Positions 53,953 to 61,677 of a DNA stretch of 64,000 nucleotides are shown here, piece by piece. The notes under the pieces were generated by a model, which ran no database searches, was not told where the DNA came from, and saw nothing but the letters and a program-made list of their open reading frames with translations. The position numbers and the translations under genes are program-made. How positions within the stretch are numbered: position 1 is the stretch's first letter; the number at the start of each line of letters is the position of its first letter. Origin of the DNA: Syntrophaceticus sp050949745 (GTDB lineage Bacteria > Bacillota > DSM-12270 > Thermacetogeniales > Thermacetogeniaceae); NCBI GenBank assembly GCA_050949745.1, contig JBMNGF010000007.1, positions 1 to 64,000 on the forward strand, read 5' to 3'.

Positions 53953-54549
53953 GTGGATAAATCTATTTTTGCAGCTGCTAAAGAAGGCAACCAAGAAGCA
54001 ATCGAAACTATTTTGGAGAAATATAAAGGGATTGTGCTAGCTTGCGCTAATAAGTATTATTTGCAGGGAGCAGACAGGGACGATGTTGTCCAGGAGGGGC
54101 TTATCGCGCTTTATCAAGCAATTTTAACTTATGATAATAAACGTCCTTTTGGCAGGTACGCGAAAATTTGTGTAAACAGAAGAGTTTGCTCGGCGGTTAC
54201 TGCTCATACAAGAAATAAACACCTTGCCCTGAATACTGCTGCCCGTCTTGACCAACCGGCTTTTACTAGCGATGAAGACGGGGCACTTTTGATAGAGCGC
54301 GTTGCGTCAAATGCTGTTGACCCTTGCTTTTTGGTTGCTGAAAAAAGCATCGTGGAAAATATAACTGAAGTAGCTAAAAACGCATTATCGCCGACCGAGT
54401 GGGAAGTGTTAAATCTTTTTGCGGAGGGAAGAACATACCCAGAAATCGCCAACGTTTTAGGTATAGGCAGGAAATCTGTAGATAATGCGCTTCAGCGGGC
54501 ACGGAAGAAGTTAAAAAGAGAGCTTCCTGGATTATTAGCAGTTAGTTAA
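53953..54549 (+). CDS. Sigma-70 family RNA polymerase sigma factor
   Basis: 198 residues, GTG start. Region 2 reads LACANKYYLQGADRDDVVQEGLIAL (DDVVQEG is typical of SigH-like factors). Region 4 holds the helix-turn-helix RTYPEIANVLGIGRKSVDNAL. The layout resembles SigH (Spo0H) but on a mobile element. It is 26 bases before the recombinase gene and could drive element genes. Confidence 0.85.
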   Translation: MDKSIFAAAKEGNQEAIETILEKYKGIVLACANKYYLQGADRDDVVQEGLIALYQAILTYDNKRPFGRYAKICVNRRVCSAVTAHTRNKHLALNTAARLDQPAFTSDEDGALLIERVASNAVDPCFLVAEKSIVENITEVAKNALSPTEWEVLNLFAEGRTYPEIANVLGIGRKSVDNALQRARKKLKRELPGLLAVS

Positions 54550-54575
54550 ATCATTTAAAGAGGAGATGGTATATA

Positions 54576-55460
54576 ATGGCAAAGGTTTATTCGATAGTTC
54601 AACCGACAGGAAAAATATCTGTCCTGGCTGGCGAGTTTTTAAATGACATCAACAGGCGGGGGTACTCAAAACATACTGTAAGGGCATATCGGTGCGCCCT
54701 GAATTATTTAGCCGGAGCATTACACGACCCTGACGTAAGCGAGGTAAATGGACAGGATATTGTACAAGCACTGAACCGAGATGATTGGACAAAAGAGACC
54801 ACTGCTGCGCGTCAAGCGGCGGTTAAATCCTTTTTTGGGTGGTTGAAAGACCAAAACTATATCTCGGTAGACCCCGCAGCTGGGCTGGGTAATATTCGTC
54901 GGGCAGAAGGGGTGCCGCGGCCTATACCGGAAGAAGATTTATTAAAAATTCTCCGGACTGCTGGAAGATTGTCTTTGGGGCTGCGGTGTTTGTTTAACGT
55001 TTTGAATGATACCGGCATGAGGGTAGGGGAAGCTCTATCCCTTGATGTTGAGGATGTTGACTGGACACCCGGGCAGGAGTCGATAACTATCCAGCACGGC
55101 AAGGGCGACAGGGGAAGAATGATACCTGTTCTGCCCGATATGCCCTGCTTTAATCTGTTGAGGCGGCTGTGCAGAGAGAGGAAGGCTGGGCCGTTGTTTA
55201 TTACAGGCTGGAAAACGCGTGCCAACTACGATTGGGCTTATTACTGGTGGGGCATGGTAGTGGAAAATGCAGGGCTGGCTGAAAAAGGGTATACAATTCA
55301 TCAGCTTCGACATTCAGCTATTACCGGTTGGGTGCGGAACGGGATTAATTTACTTGTTGCGCGGAGGATGGCAGGACATAAAGCGCTGAGGACAACAGAA
55401 AGATACTGCGCTTTGGATAATAAAAAAATTAGAGAGGAGTTGAGGTTATGCGGCAAATGA
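54576..55460 (+). CDS. Tyrosine recombinase (XerC/D-like)
   Basis: 294 residues. N-terminal SAM-like DNA binding (SKHTVRAYRCALNYLA) then the catalytic domain with R149 (TGMRVGEAL), K176 (HGKGDRGR), H242-x-x-R245 (HQLRH), H268 (AGHKA) and nucleophile Y277. All catalytic residues are present. It may resolve plasmid dimers or integrate the element. Stop TGA overlaps an ATG of the next small gene. A 36-bp dyad 250 bases downstream is a candidate substrate. Confidence 0.9.
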   Translation: MAKVYSIVQPTGKISVLAGEFLNDINRRGYSKHTVRAYRCALNYLAGALHDPDVSEVNGQDIVQALNRDDWTKETTAARQAAVKSFFGWLKDQNYISVDPAAGLGNIRRAEGVPRPIPEEDLLKILRTAGRLSLGLRCLFNVLNDTGMRVGEALSLDVEDVDWTPGQESITIQHGKGDRGRMIPVLPDMPCFNLLRRLCRERKAGPLFITGWKTRANYDWAYYWWGMVVENAGLAEKGYTIHQLRHSAITGWVRNGINLLVARRMAGHKALRTTERYCALDNKKIREELRLCGK

Positions 55461-55618
55461 GGGTTAGGAGGCTGAAAAGGGAAAATAAAAAGCGGGTAAA
55501 CTTGCGACTTGAACCCAGCTTAATAGAACTATTGCGGGAGATAGCCGAAGAAGAAGGGGTTGGCTATCAAACTATGATCCGCAGCTGGCTGTGGGAAAAA
55601 GTTAATAAGGCTAGCTAA
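55448..55618 (+). CDS. Small ribbon-helix-helix (CopG-like) protein
   Basis: 56 residues. After a basic N-terminus, RVNLRLEPSLIELLREIAEE and GVGYQTMIRSWLWEKV form a strand-helix-helix typical of CopG/BrnA-type DNA binders. ATG 55448 has GAGGAG nine bases before; ATG 55457 overlaps the recombinase stop (ATGA) and is also possible. No toxin gene is next to it, so an antitoxin role is not supported; it may regulate the recombinase. Confidence 0.7.
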   Translation: MRQMRVRRLKRENKKRVNLRLEPSLIELLREIAEEEGVGYQTMIRSWLWEKVNKAS

Positions 55619-55637
55619 AAAAGGCGGTTTAATGGAA

Positions 55638-55680
55638 AACTCCCTGATGACAGAAATGTTGTCAGGGAGTTTTTGTTTTT
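55638..55680 (+). terminator. Terminator of the sigma-recombinase operon
   Basis: AACTCCCTGA pairs with TCAGGGAGTT, followed by TTTTGTTTTT. Confidence 0.9.
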
Positions 55681-55708
55681 ATAAGCGGGACTTCCCGAAC
55701 ATAAACTA

Positions 55709-55744
55709 TTTTGGTTGATATAAGTGTACTTATATTAACCAAAA
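55709..55744. other. 36-bp dyad, candidate recombination site
   Basis: Arm TTTTGGTTGATATAAGT (55709-55725), centre GT, arm ACTTATATTAACCAAAA (55728-55744); only one mismatched pair in 17. Size and shape recall dif/loxP-type sites. Half of it is repeated at 55798-55846. Confidence 0.6.
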
Positions 55745-55797
55745 CGGTATTTTTGTTAGCAGGCAACCGCTGATTTTTGCTTGTTAAGTTGAAATTA

Positions 55798-55846
55798 TTG
55801 GTTGATATAACTTATTTACGGCGCTTGTTATATTTTTATTAACCAA
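55798..55846. repeat. Second, looser copy of the dyad arms
   Basis: TTGGTTGATATAA (55798-55810) repeats the left arm exactly; TATTAACCAA (55837-55846) repeats the right arm core. The spacing is larger. It ends four bases before the HTH gene's stop. Confidence 0.55.
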
Positions 55847-55849
55847 TCG

Positions 55850-56818
55850 CTAACCTCCTAGCGTTTTCCACTGAAAAGGCGGGTATGGCTTAGCAGCATA
55901 CCCCAGATGATAAACCCTTCCTGATATCCCTACCAAGGATAACGTGGGCGTGTCAGCAATCTGCAAGGGTTCTTCATGCATTGCATCGCTGCTCTGCTCG
56001 CTAAAAACAAAATTGGTAAAGCAAAGATGAAACAAGTCAGCAATCATCCCCTTGTCAACAATTTCAAACTCCGACTCCAGCACACCTCCAACCCTGTTAG
56101 TAATATTTTCATAGCTCTCCTGGCTAGTTAGTTCGTTTTCCGTAAAAGCAGGCGCGTACGCCTCAATAGCTCGAAATATGACGGCGGTAAAACTGTAAAG
56201 ATTTTCGGGAGAAAAGCGATGCCCTTTCAACCGGAGGGTTATTCTATTAATTATCGCATCCAAAAACCAAGAGAACATACCTTTTTCTTCGCTATTTAAA
56301 TTCTCGTTTAGATGTCTATAGTTTTTTGGTGTCTCGTGGTTAAGGAGCGAAAGCGTTTTTGCCCCCCGTCTACCTAAATGCAGAGGGCTAACGAGCAGGG
56401 GATGGGCTAGCGCTGCAACGCTCCCTATGAGATGTTTGACTTCAAAAGCACAAGCAAGTATGAATTTGAAGCCGCAAAAACCAAGGGCGCTAAAAACAGA
56501 AATTATCATCTCATCTACTATATTTGCTGTCTCGTACACGCTTATTTCTGCACTACCTATAGTTTCTATTTCTTTAAAAGGGAAAGATGAAAGAAAATGG
56601 GCAACGCGTTGCTGCTGTTGATGCTGCTGGCGTTGCCCTGGTTTTTGAGAAATATACGATAAATAATGAATGATAGCGTCTCGCGGGATAGACCGCGTAA
56701 AGTTTTCCCAAGCTGAAACGCTTGCTTGTGACATTTTAACGATCCTGCTAAACTCAACCGTCGATAATTCCAAGCACTGCCGCGCAATTGCAATTTCTGA
56801 GCGGACAGAACAGAACAT
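55850..56818 (-). CDS. HTH protein of unknown function
   Basis: 322 residues. The first 60 form an XRE-like helix-turn-helix (STVEFSRIVKMSQASVSAWENF). A Gln/His-rich spacer (QRQQHQQQQR) follows, then an alpha-helical domain of about 240 residues with no family that I recognise. ATG is five bases behind GGGGTG. Divergent from a consensus promoter at 56906. Likely an element-borne regulator. Confidence 0.7.
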   Translation of the reverse strand: MFCSVRSEIAIARQCLELSTVEFSRIVKMSQASVSAWENFTRSIPRDAIIHYLSYISQKPGQRQQHQQQQRVAHFLSSFPFKEIETIGSAEISVYETANIVDEMIISVFSALGFCGFKFILACAFEVKHLIGSVAALAHPLLVSPLHLGRRGAKTLSLLNHETPKNYRHLNENLNSEEKGMFSWFLDAIINRITLRLKGHRFSPENLYSFTAVIFRAIEAYAPAFTENELTSQESYENITNRVGGVLESEFEIVDKGMIADLFHLCFTNFVFSEQSSDAMHEEPLQIADTPTLSLVGISGRVYHLGYAAKPYPPFQWKTLGG

Positions 56819-56905
56819 GATAACACCCCTTTTTTGAGCTTAACCACCTGAAAACATATTACTACAATAGTTGTTGTTTGTGAAGGAGATTTGCAAATAC
56901 CAGGG

Positions 56906-56934
56906 TTGACATTTACGCTAACTACGTATATACT
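56906..56934 (+). promoter_or_regulatory. Strong consensus promoter without a close gene
   Basis: TTGACA (56906-56911), 17-bp spacer, TATACT (56929-56934). TACGTA sites at 56924 and 56946 flank the -10 as an inverted pair. The next start codon is 650 bases away. Confidence 0.6.
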
Positions 56935-56940
56935 ATAACT

Positions 56941-57588
56941 ACAACATACGTAATAGCGATTATGAATATAGTATTATTTTCAACCCGCTAGACAAAAGTT
57001 CTTACACCGTCACCTTGCCGGGGCACTTTTTCCGAGGTGACAGGCACAGCAATAAAACATAGCTGCGGTGGGGCTTGCCGGTTAACGCCAACTGCCAAGA
57101 CCTGGAAAACCGGATGCCCAGCCAGGGGGCACCAAAAATCTGGCCTGCAGCGGAAGCAGGACCTAAGTCCGCCGTATGCGGCAACGTTAGCTGCTAGGGT
57201 TTTAGCGCGGGTAGCGCTGTGCTAATAACCATATCCAGTATCTGGTATCTGGTTATGGAACAGCCGACACAAGCTATAAGTTTTGCTACCGGACAGGAAT
57301 AAACTTGTCCATTTGGCACATAGTTGTCATTTCAGCCACGCCGGCCGGGGTCCCGGGGTCAGCAGGGGTTGAGTGGCAGTATCTGTCAGTAAGGGGGTGT
57401 CCCCGGCAGCAGACAGACGATTGATTTTGATGATTTTGACTTGACTTTTCCCTGCGCCTGTTGCGATCAGGCGCAGGTTTATCCAGCCCGAAAACTTGTC
57501 ACCTCCCCGATGGTGGGCTGGGGGTCTGGTAGTTGTATTATACTACCGGAGCGGAGAGCAAGAAAGCAAAAACTAGGAGGCGTTAAGA
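56941..57588 (+). other. Gene-free structured region, candidate non-coding RNA or replication/transfer locus
   Basis: No open frame here has a ribosome binding site and family-like sequence. The DNA is GC-rich compared with its surroundings and full of stems: GTCACCT/AGGTGAC (57009-57041), CCGC/GCGG (57172-57184), AGCGC/GCGCT (57211-57225) inside GGTT/AACC, ATAACCA/TGGTTAT (57227-57258) and CCTGCGCCTG/CAGGCGCAGG (57451-57477). It starts behind a strong promoter. No known RNA family was recognised. Confidence 0.45.
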
Positions 57589-58077
57589 TTGAAAGATATA
57601 ATTAAAAAGTATTTAGCTAAAAGGGAAGAGGCGCTTCGCGTTTCAGTTATATTGCTAGCAGGGGATGTGTTGATTTATGGAGCTGAAAATATGGGTAGAA
57701 ATAGACGATTTAAGGCAACCGAATATGAAATTAGCGACCTCGTTGACAAATGTTTAAGGATGAGGAATGCGCTAGTAGAAGAAATTGACAAATTTAAATA
57801 CAACATCCCTGCCGAGCTAGCTAGTCAAATTAAAAACCTGGAGATAAACAAACTAATAGACTGCAGAAAATTAGGGGAGTTGTACTTAGAGGCAGGGAAA
57901 ATAATAGAAAACCAGTCTGGATGTAGTAGCATCAGCATCATGTTTTTAGCTCCAATCAAATACAACGCTATTATGTCGCCTCATGCGCCGATCATTTCAA
58001 TACCGTTTAACCTTTTAGAATGTTTTTGTATATTTGCTCTTATTGCTCTGTTTTTATTTTTAAAGATAACAACTTAA
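57589..58077 (+). CDS. Hypothetical protein with C-terminal membrane helix
   Basis: 162 residues, TTG start behind AGGAGGCG. Soluble helical N-terminal part (REEALRVSVILLAGDVLIYG) and one hydrophobic segment at the end (LLECFCIFALIALFLFL) followed by KITT. No family recognised. Confidence 0.6.
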   Translation: MKDIIKKYLAKREEALRVSVILLAGDVLIYGAENMGRNRRFKATEYEISDLVDKCLRMRNALVEEIDKFKYNIPAELASQIKNLEINKLIDCRKLGELYLEAGKIIENQSGCSSISIMFLAPIKYNAIMSPHAPIISIPFNLLECFCIFALIALFLFLKITT

Positions 58078-58098
58078 GCAAAAAAGGAGGATGAAAGC

Positions 58099-58350
58099 AT
58101 GTCAAAACATCGGCATGGATTGGGTTTTGGTAATACCTGTAAGACAATGAATGTTCCGTCGTGCCCTGCGAGGCGGAAGCAAGCGCAAAAATATGCAGCC
58201 GTAGCGGTTTCGCGAATGGGAATAAGGGAGAATAGGGCAGAATACCCTGTGCCAAAAAAATTCAAAAGGTGGCGAAGGTATTATTTTCACTGTATTGAGC
58301 TTGCAATACAAAAACAGGCAGCACCACAAAAACAGAGGTGCGTCTCATGA
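58099..58350 (+). CDS. Small basic hypothetical protein
   Basis: 83 residues, ATG behind AAAAAGGAGGATG. Very basic (for example KKFKRWRRYYFHC). No family recognised. Its stop TGA overlaps the ATG of the next gene as ATGA, which supports it being real. Confidence 0.5.
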   Translation: MSKHRHGLGFGNTCKTMNVPSCPARRKQAQKYAAVAVSRMGIRENRAEYPVPKKFKRWRRYYFHCIELAIQKQAAPQKQRCVS

Positions 58351-58736
58351 TGACCAGTAAAGAAATTCAGAAGCTTATCAAAAAGTATAGATTCGCAAAC
58401 ACTTATTCCCGACAGAAAATATTATTGCAAATATATGCCAGTAGCGGACGACCTGGGATTCATGCATTTGCGCTGTCTGCAGGTATCGACCAGGACGGGT
58501 TATGGAAATATATAACAACGGTTGTGCGAATTCGGAGACGGAGCAAGAAGCAGCAGAAAGTTTTAGAGCAGATGCCCGAACCACCCCGGCTGCCCTGTGA
58601 AATTGACCCCAGGGAGGCCGCCGCGGTAGCACAGGCTGCTGCCGGCGGATTGGGTGAAGTCCGGTTTGCAAAACGAGATACTACCCGGTCTACTGTCACT
58701 CAAAAAACAAGAAAAATGCAATTATATCAGTTTTAG
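58347..58736 (+). CDS. Small hypothetical protein with HTH-like N-terminus
   Basis: 129 residues. ATG 58347 lies seven bases behind GAGGTG and overlaps the upstream stop. SKEIQKLIKKYRFANTYSRQ and HAFALSAGIDQDGLWKYI could form a helix-turn-helix; the end is basic. Function unknown. Just before the Rep gene, so it might regulate copy number (inference). Confidence 0.5.
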   Translation: MMTSKEIQKLIKKYRFANTYSRQKILLQIYASSGRPGIHAFALSAGIDQDGLWKYITTVVRIRRRSKKQQKVLEQMPEPPRLPCEIDPREAAAVAQAAAGGLGEVRFAKRDTTRSTVTQKTRKMQLYQF

Positions 58737-58875
58737 CGGTCTAGCCAGGCCGCTTTTTTTGTTTTTAGGGCAGCCTTTTTTTAGAACACCTCCTAGCGTT
58801 ACGATACGTTACGTTTTTGGGCTGCTCTGGCTCAAGCCCCGGTGGTATGCCGGGGCTTTTGTTTTTGATGAGGGG

Positions 58876-59835
58876 GTGATAGCGATTGAAGAAGAAAAAG
58901 ACCTTTTGCTAGAAAGAAATGTGTTACGAGACAGACAAATGTTTAAGATTATAAAAAAACAAGATGTGAATGAAGGCAATATCAACATCCGGCAAGAAAC
59001 AGACGTAACTGACTTTAAAAGTAATAAACTAGAAACGGCCATTGCCTGGAAATGGCAGAAAGACCCCAATAAAAAAAGAGATTTTTTGATTCCTGTGGGG
59101 CTGGGATTAGAAAAGTACTTCGTTTTGACCGATATGCACTTTGCTCGGGACGTCTTAGCGGCAATAACAACTCTTTACTGTCACAATAAGCCTAAAAACA
59201 GGACAATTACAACTACGTTTCTGGAGATATGTAATTACATGGGGGTATCGGCAAACGGTAAAACATATGAAGGTATCAGTAATTCTCTTACTTTTTTAAG
59301 AGCATACACAATACGAAAACATAGTGTCCCCCTGGAAAAAGTTAAAAGAGGGGTAAAAATGGGAGATATTGATTTTGGGTTTATAGACTACTCTGCCGTA
59401 TCAACAGAGATTATTACCCCTTCTGGGGATATTGAACCGATCCCTGTTAGCCAGCGGAGCGTTAAAATCGTTTTTTCAAGCTGTTATGCAGATTTGCTAG
59501 AGAATAGTGCTGTGCATATCATTCCGTTTGCTGCTATTTCTGCCGCCAGAAACTTACCACGCCGGCATATCGTACCCGCTAAAAATATCGTTTATAACCT
59601 ATCCGCGCGGAGCGGTAAAAAAGCAAGACTAAAAGAAGCAACGCTGATAGACATAGCAGGGTTACGCCCAGAACGTCCCTCGCGCGGACGGAAGGCAATC
59701 AACAGAATTCTTAATAATATGCAAAAACTCGGTATTATATCGTTTGCGGTTGAAGCTAATAAGGACAACCAGGCAATTTATTCAGTTCAATTAATTACCG
59801 AAAAAAGGGCAACTAACTCAGAGACCACTTTTTAA
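58876..59835 (+). CDS. Plasmid replication initiator (Rep-like)
   Basis: About 319 residues. IPVGLGLEKYFVLTDMHFAR, TITTTFLEICNYMGVSANGK and TYEGISNSLTFLRAYTIR look like the first winged helix of RepA/TrfA-type initiators, with a second winged helix in GRKAINRILNNMQKLGIISF. Six iterons lie directly after the gene, the decisive context. GTG 58876 is close to GAGGGG; ATT 58885 has better spacing. Family assignment rests on fold pattern and context. Confidence 0.7.
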   Translation: MIAIEEEKDLLLERNVLRDRQMFKIIKKQDVNEGNINIRQETDVTDFKSNKLETAIAWKWQKDPNKKRDFLIPVGLGLEKYFVLTDMHFARDVLAAITTLYCHNKPKNRTITTTFLEICNYMGVSANGKTYEGISNSLTFLRAYTIRKHSVPLEKVKRGVKMGDIDFGFIDYSAVSTEIITPSGDIEPIPVSQRSVKIVFSSCYADLLENSAVHIIPFAAISAARNLPRRHIVPAKNIVYNLSARSGKKARLKEATLIDIAGLRPERPSRGRKAINRILNNMQKLGIISFAVEANKDNQAIYSVQLITEKRATNSETTF

Positions 59836-59846
59836 TAACAGTTTCC

Positions 59847-59977
59847 TTTTGACCCAATAGGCCGGTTTCTTTTGACCTAATAGGCCACCTACCTTTTGAC
59901 CCAATAAGCCGGTTTCTTTTGACCCAATAAGCCGTTTCTTTTGACCCAATAAGCCGTTTCTTTTGACCCAATAGACA
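59847..59977 (+). repeat. Six iterons, candidate replication origin
   Basis: TTTTGACCCAATAAGCC and near copies start at 59847, 59870, 59894, 59917, 59939 and 59961, spaced 22 to 24 bp, about two helical turns. The last copy is degenerate (ends ATAGACA). Same orientation, phased, directly behind rep: a classic iteron origin. Confidence 0.88.
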
Positions 59978-60041
59978 CTGGAAGAAATTTCTGCGCCTTG
60001 TCCCCCAAAGGTTTGAGGGGTGTCTCTTGCTCCAGAGAGAT

Positions 60042-60070
60042 CTAGAGAGTCTCTTAGAGAGACTCTCTAG
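60042..60070. promoter_or_regulatory. Perfect 13-bp palindrome after the iterons
   Basis: CTAGAGAGTCTCT and AGAGACTCTCTAG around TAG, followed by TATATATA (60073-60080). Candidate operator with AT-rich unwinding or promoter element. Confidence 0.6.
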
Positions 60071-60088
60071 AGTATATATAGAAACTAC

Positions 60089-60130
60089 GGCTTGTGTTTC
60101 TTTTGTGGAAACACAAGCCTGTTTTTGTTT
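60089..60130 (+). terminator. Terminator or attenuator before the helicase gene
   Basis: GGCTTGTGTTT (60089-60099) pairs with AAACACAAGCC (60109-60119), then TGTTTTTGTTTG. It stands 30 bases before the helicase start. Confidence 0.8.
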
Positions 60131-60159
60131 GAAAATAATGCCCAAGGAGGTAAAAACAA

Positions 60160-61656
60160 TTGGCAAAACAAAACATTATCACACTACCAGTTCCTGCCAC
60201 AAGATATGTAGATGAGGAATTAGAAAAAGCCGTACTGCAAGAAATTGGCCAGGATGCTGATACGTTCTACCAGTACGCTGATGACATGCTGACTCCGGAT
60301 ATATTTGCAACCCATAGCAACACGTTCCAGGAAATGGGAGATGCCTTTGCAGCAGGCAGCCCCCTGCCGGCTTTACCGAGTGCCTCACCGATAACAGACC
60401 TAAACGCAGCAGTAGAAAAACTGACCGATTTAGGACAACGCAGAAAAGCAGCGGAAATTGTATCGGAGTTCTGGCAAGACCTGGGTGCAGGGTTACCTGT
60501 CCAGGACGTGCTGTCTTCTGCAGTTGATAAGCTGAGTGAAGCACAGCAGAAGGTAAAAGCCCTTGCACCAGGACAGGAATATTTATTTACGGAACTATTA
60601 AAAAGGTTTGAAGAAGAATTCAAGGAGAAGGTAGCGTTGATGGCAGCTACAGGGAGACCGACTGCGCATCCCAGTTTTGGTGTAGATTTACCTACCTGCA
60701 CAGAATTATTAGGGGGGCTACAGCCGGGGGTCTATGTCCTAGGGGGACAGCCGGGGGTAGGGAAGACATTCCTGGCGCTGACGTGGGCACATCGTTATAT
60801 CCGTGCAGAACAAGATACAGCCGTTGTCTGGGTAGATGTTCAGGAAACACGGCCGCTAACCCTCCTGGCATTGAGGCTGGCATGCATTCACGGTAGAAAG
60901 AACCCGTATTTATTTGAGAGGGCGCTGGGCGATCCCGCAGAGCTTGCAGCTATCAGCACAGCCGCGCGGGCACAAATAGGAGACAGGTTTGCCGTGCTGG
61001 ACGCCAACCAAAACACAATGGTTGCACATGTCCGGGGCAGAATTCGTCGAATAATGGCACAGACCGGAGCAAAAAGGGTATTAGTTGTTGTGGACTACAT
61101 TCAAAAATTAGCACATACCGCTGCGGGAGGTAATTTTTCTGATATACGGCAAAGAGTTATTCATGCAGTAACGGGACTAACTGAGCTGGTAAAGGTGTCT
61201 AACGGTCCTGTAATTCTGATTTCATCTTTAACGAAAGAGGCGTACCGCAGGGGAGCTTCTGACAGTGCCAGTATTGGAGACTTTAAAGAAGCCGGAGAGG
61301 TAGAGTATACGGCAGATATAGGCGTACAACTCCGCTGGGCAAAAGATGAACGCAATGACGATAAGGATAGCGCAGTTAAAGTTATAGATGCATGTATCGT
61401 TAAGAACCGATTCGGGCCGACTGGAAACGTAACGCTGTACTCTGTTCGTGACGAAGCCCGGTATACAGAAGATGATCCGGGATACAGGATGCTGCCGAAT
61501 CTAGTTACCGGAACTGGTCCAGCCACGGTAGGCACAACCGCAAGCGGCGGGTATAGCAGTGCAAGCGGAAGTAATGCCGGAGGGGACAGCACAGCCAGCG
61601 GAGGAGGAGACCAGGGCGATCAGGGAATGGATATAGATGACGTTTTCGGATGGTAA
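60160..61656 (+). CDS. DnaB-like replicative helicase
   Basis: 498 residues, TTG start behind AGGAGGTAAAAAC. RecA-type core: Walker A GGQPGVGKTF near residue 195, Walker B VLVVVDYIQKL near 309, and ISSLTKEAYRR near 350. The N-terminal 150 residues differ from chromosomal DnaB. The C-terminus is a Gly/Ser/Ala-rich linker ending in an acidic tip (MDIDDVFGW), recalling SSB tails. It should unwind DNA at the iteron origin with the primase encoded next. Confidence 0.82.
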   Translation: MAKQNIITLPVPATRYVDEELEKAVLQEIGQDADTFYQYADDMLTPDIFATHSNTFQEMGDAFAAGSPLPALPSASPITDLNAAVEKLTDLGQRRKAAEIVSEFWQDLGAGLPVQDVLSSAVDKLSEAQQKVKALAPGQEYLFTELLKRFEEEFKEKVALMAATGRPTAHPSFGVDLPTCTELLGGLQPGVYVLGGQPGVGKTFLALTWAHRYIRAEQDTAVVWVDVQETRPLTLLALRLACIHGRKNPYLFERALGDPAELAAISTAARAQIGDRFAVLDANQNTMVAHVRGRIRRIMAQTGAKRVLVVVDYIQKLAHTAAGGNFSDIRQRVIHAVTGLTELVKVSNGPVILISSLTKEAYRRGASDSASIGDFKEAGEVEYTADIGVQLRWAKDERNDDKDSAVKVIDACIVKNRFGPTGNVTLYSVRDEARYTEDDPGYRMLPNLVTGTGPATVGTTASGGYSSASGSNAGGDSTASGGGDQGDQGMDIDDVFGW

Positions 61657-61677
61657 TAAAAGACAGGAGGAGAGGCG

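Noticed and set aside
55448..55618. Antitoxin of a toxin-antitoxin pair
   Set aside because: The fold fits, but no toxin gene of suitable size lies next to it; kept only as a CopG-like regulator.
57160..57200. Group II intron domain V
   Set aside because: GCCGTATGCGG matches part of domain V, but the conserved GAAA bulge and closing strand are missing and no reverse transcriptase is present.
59847..59977. CRISPR array
   Set aside because: The repeats are separated by only five to seven bases and no cas genes are near; they are iterons behind a Rep gene.
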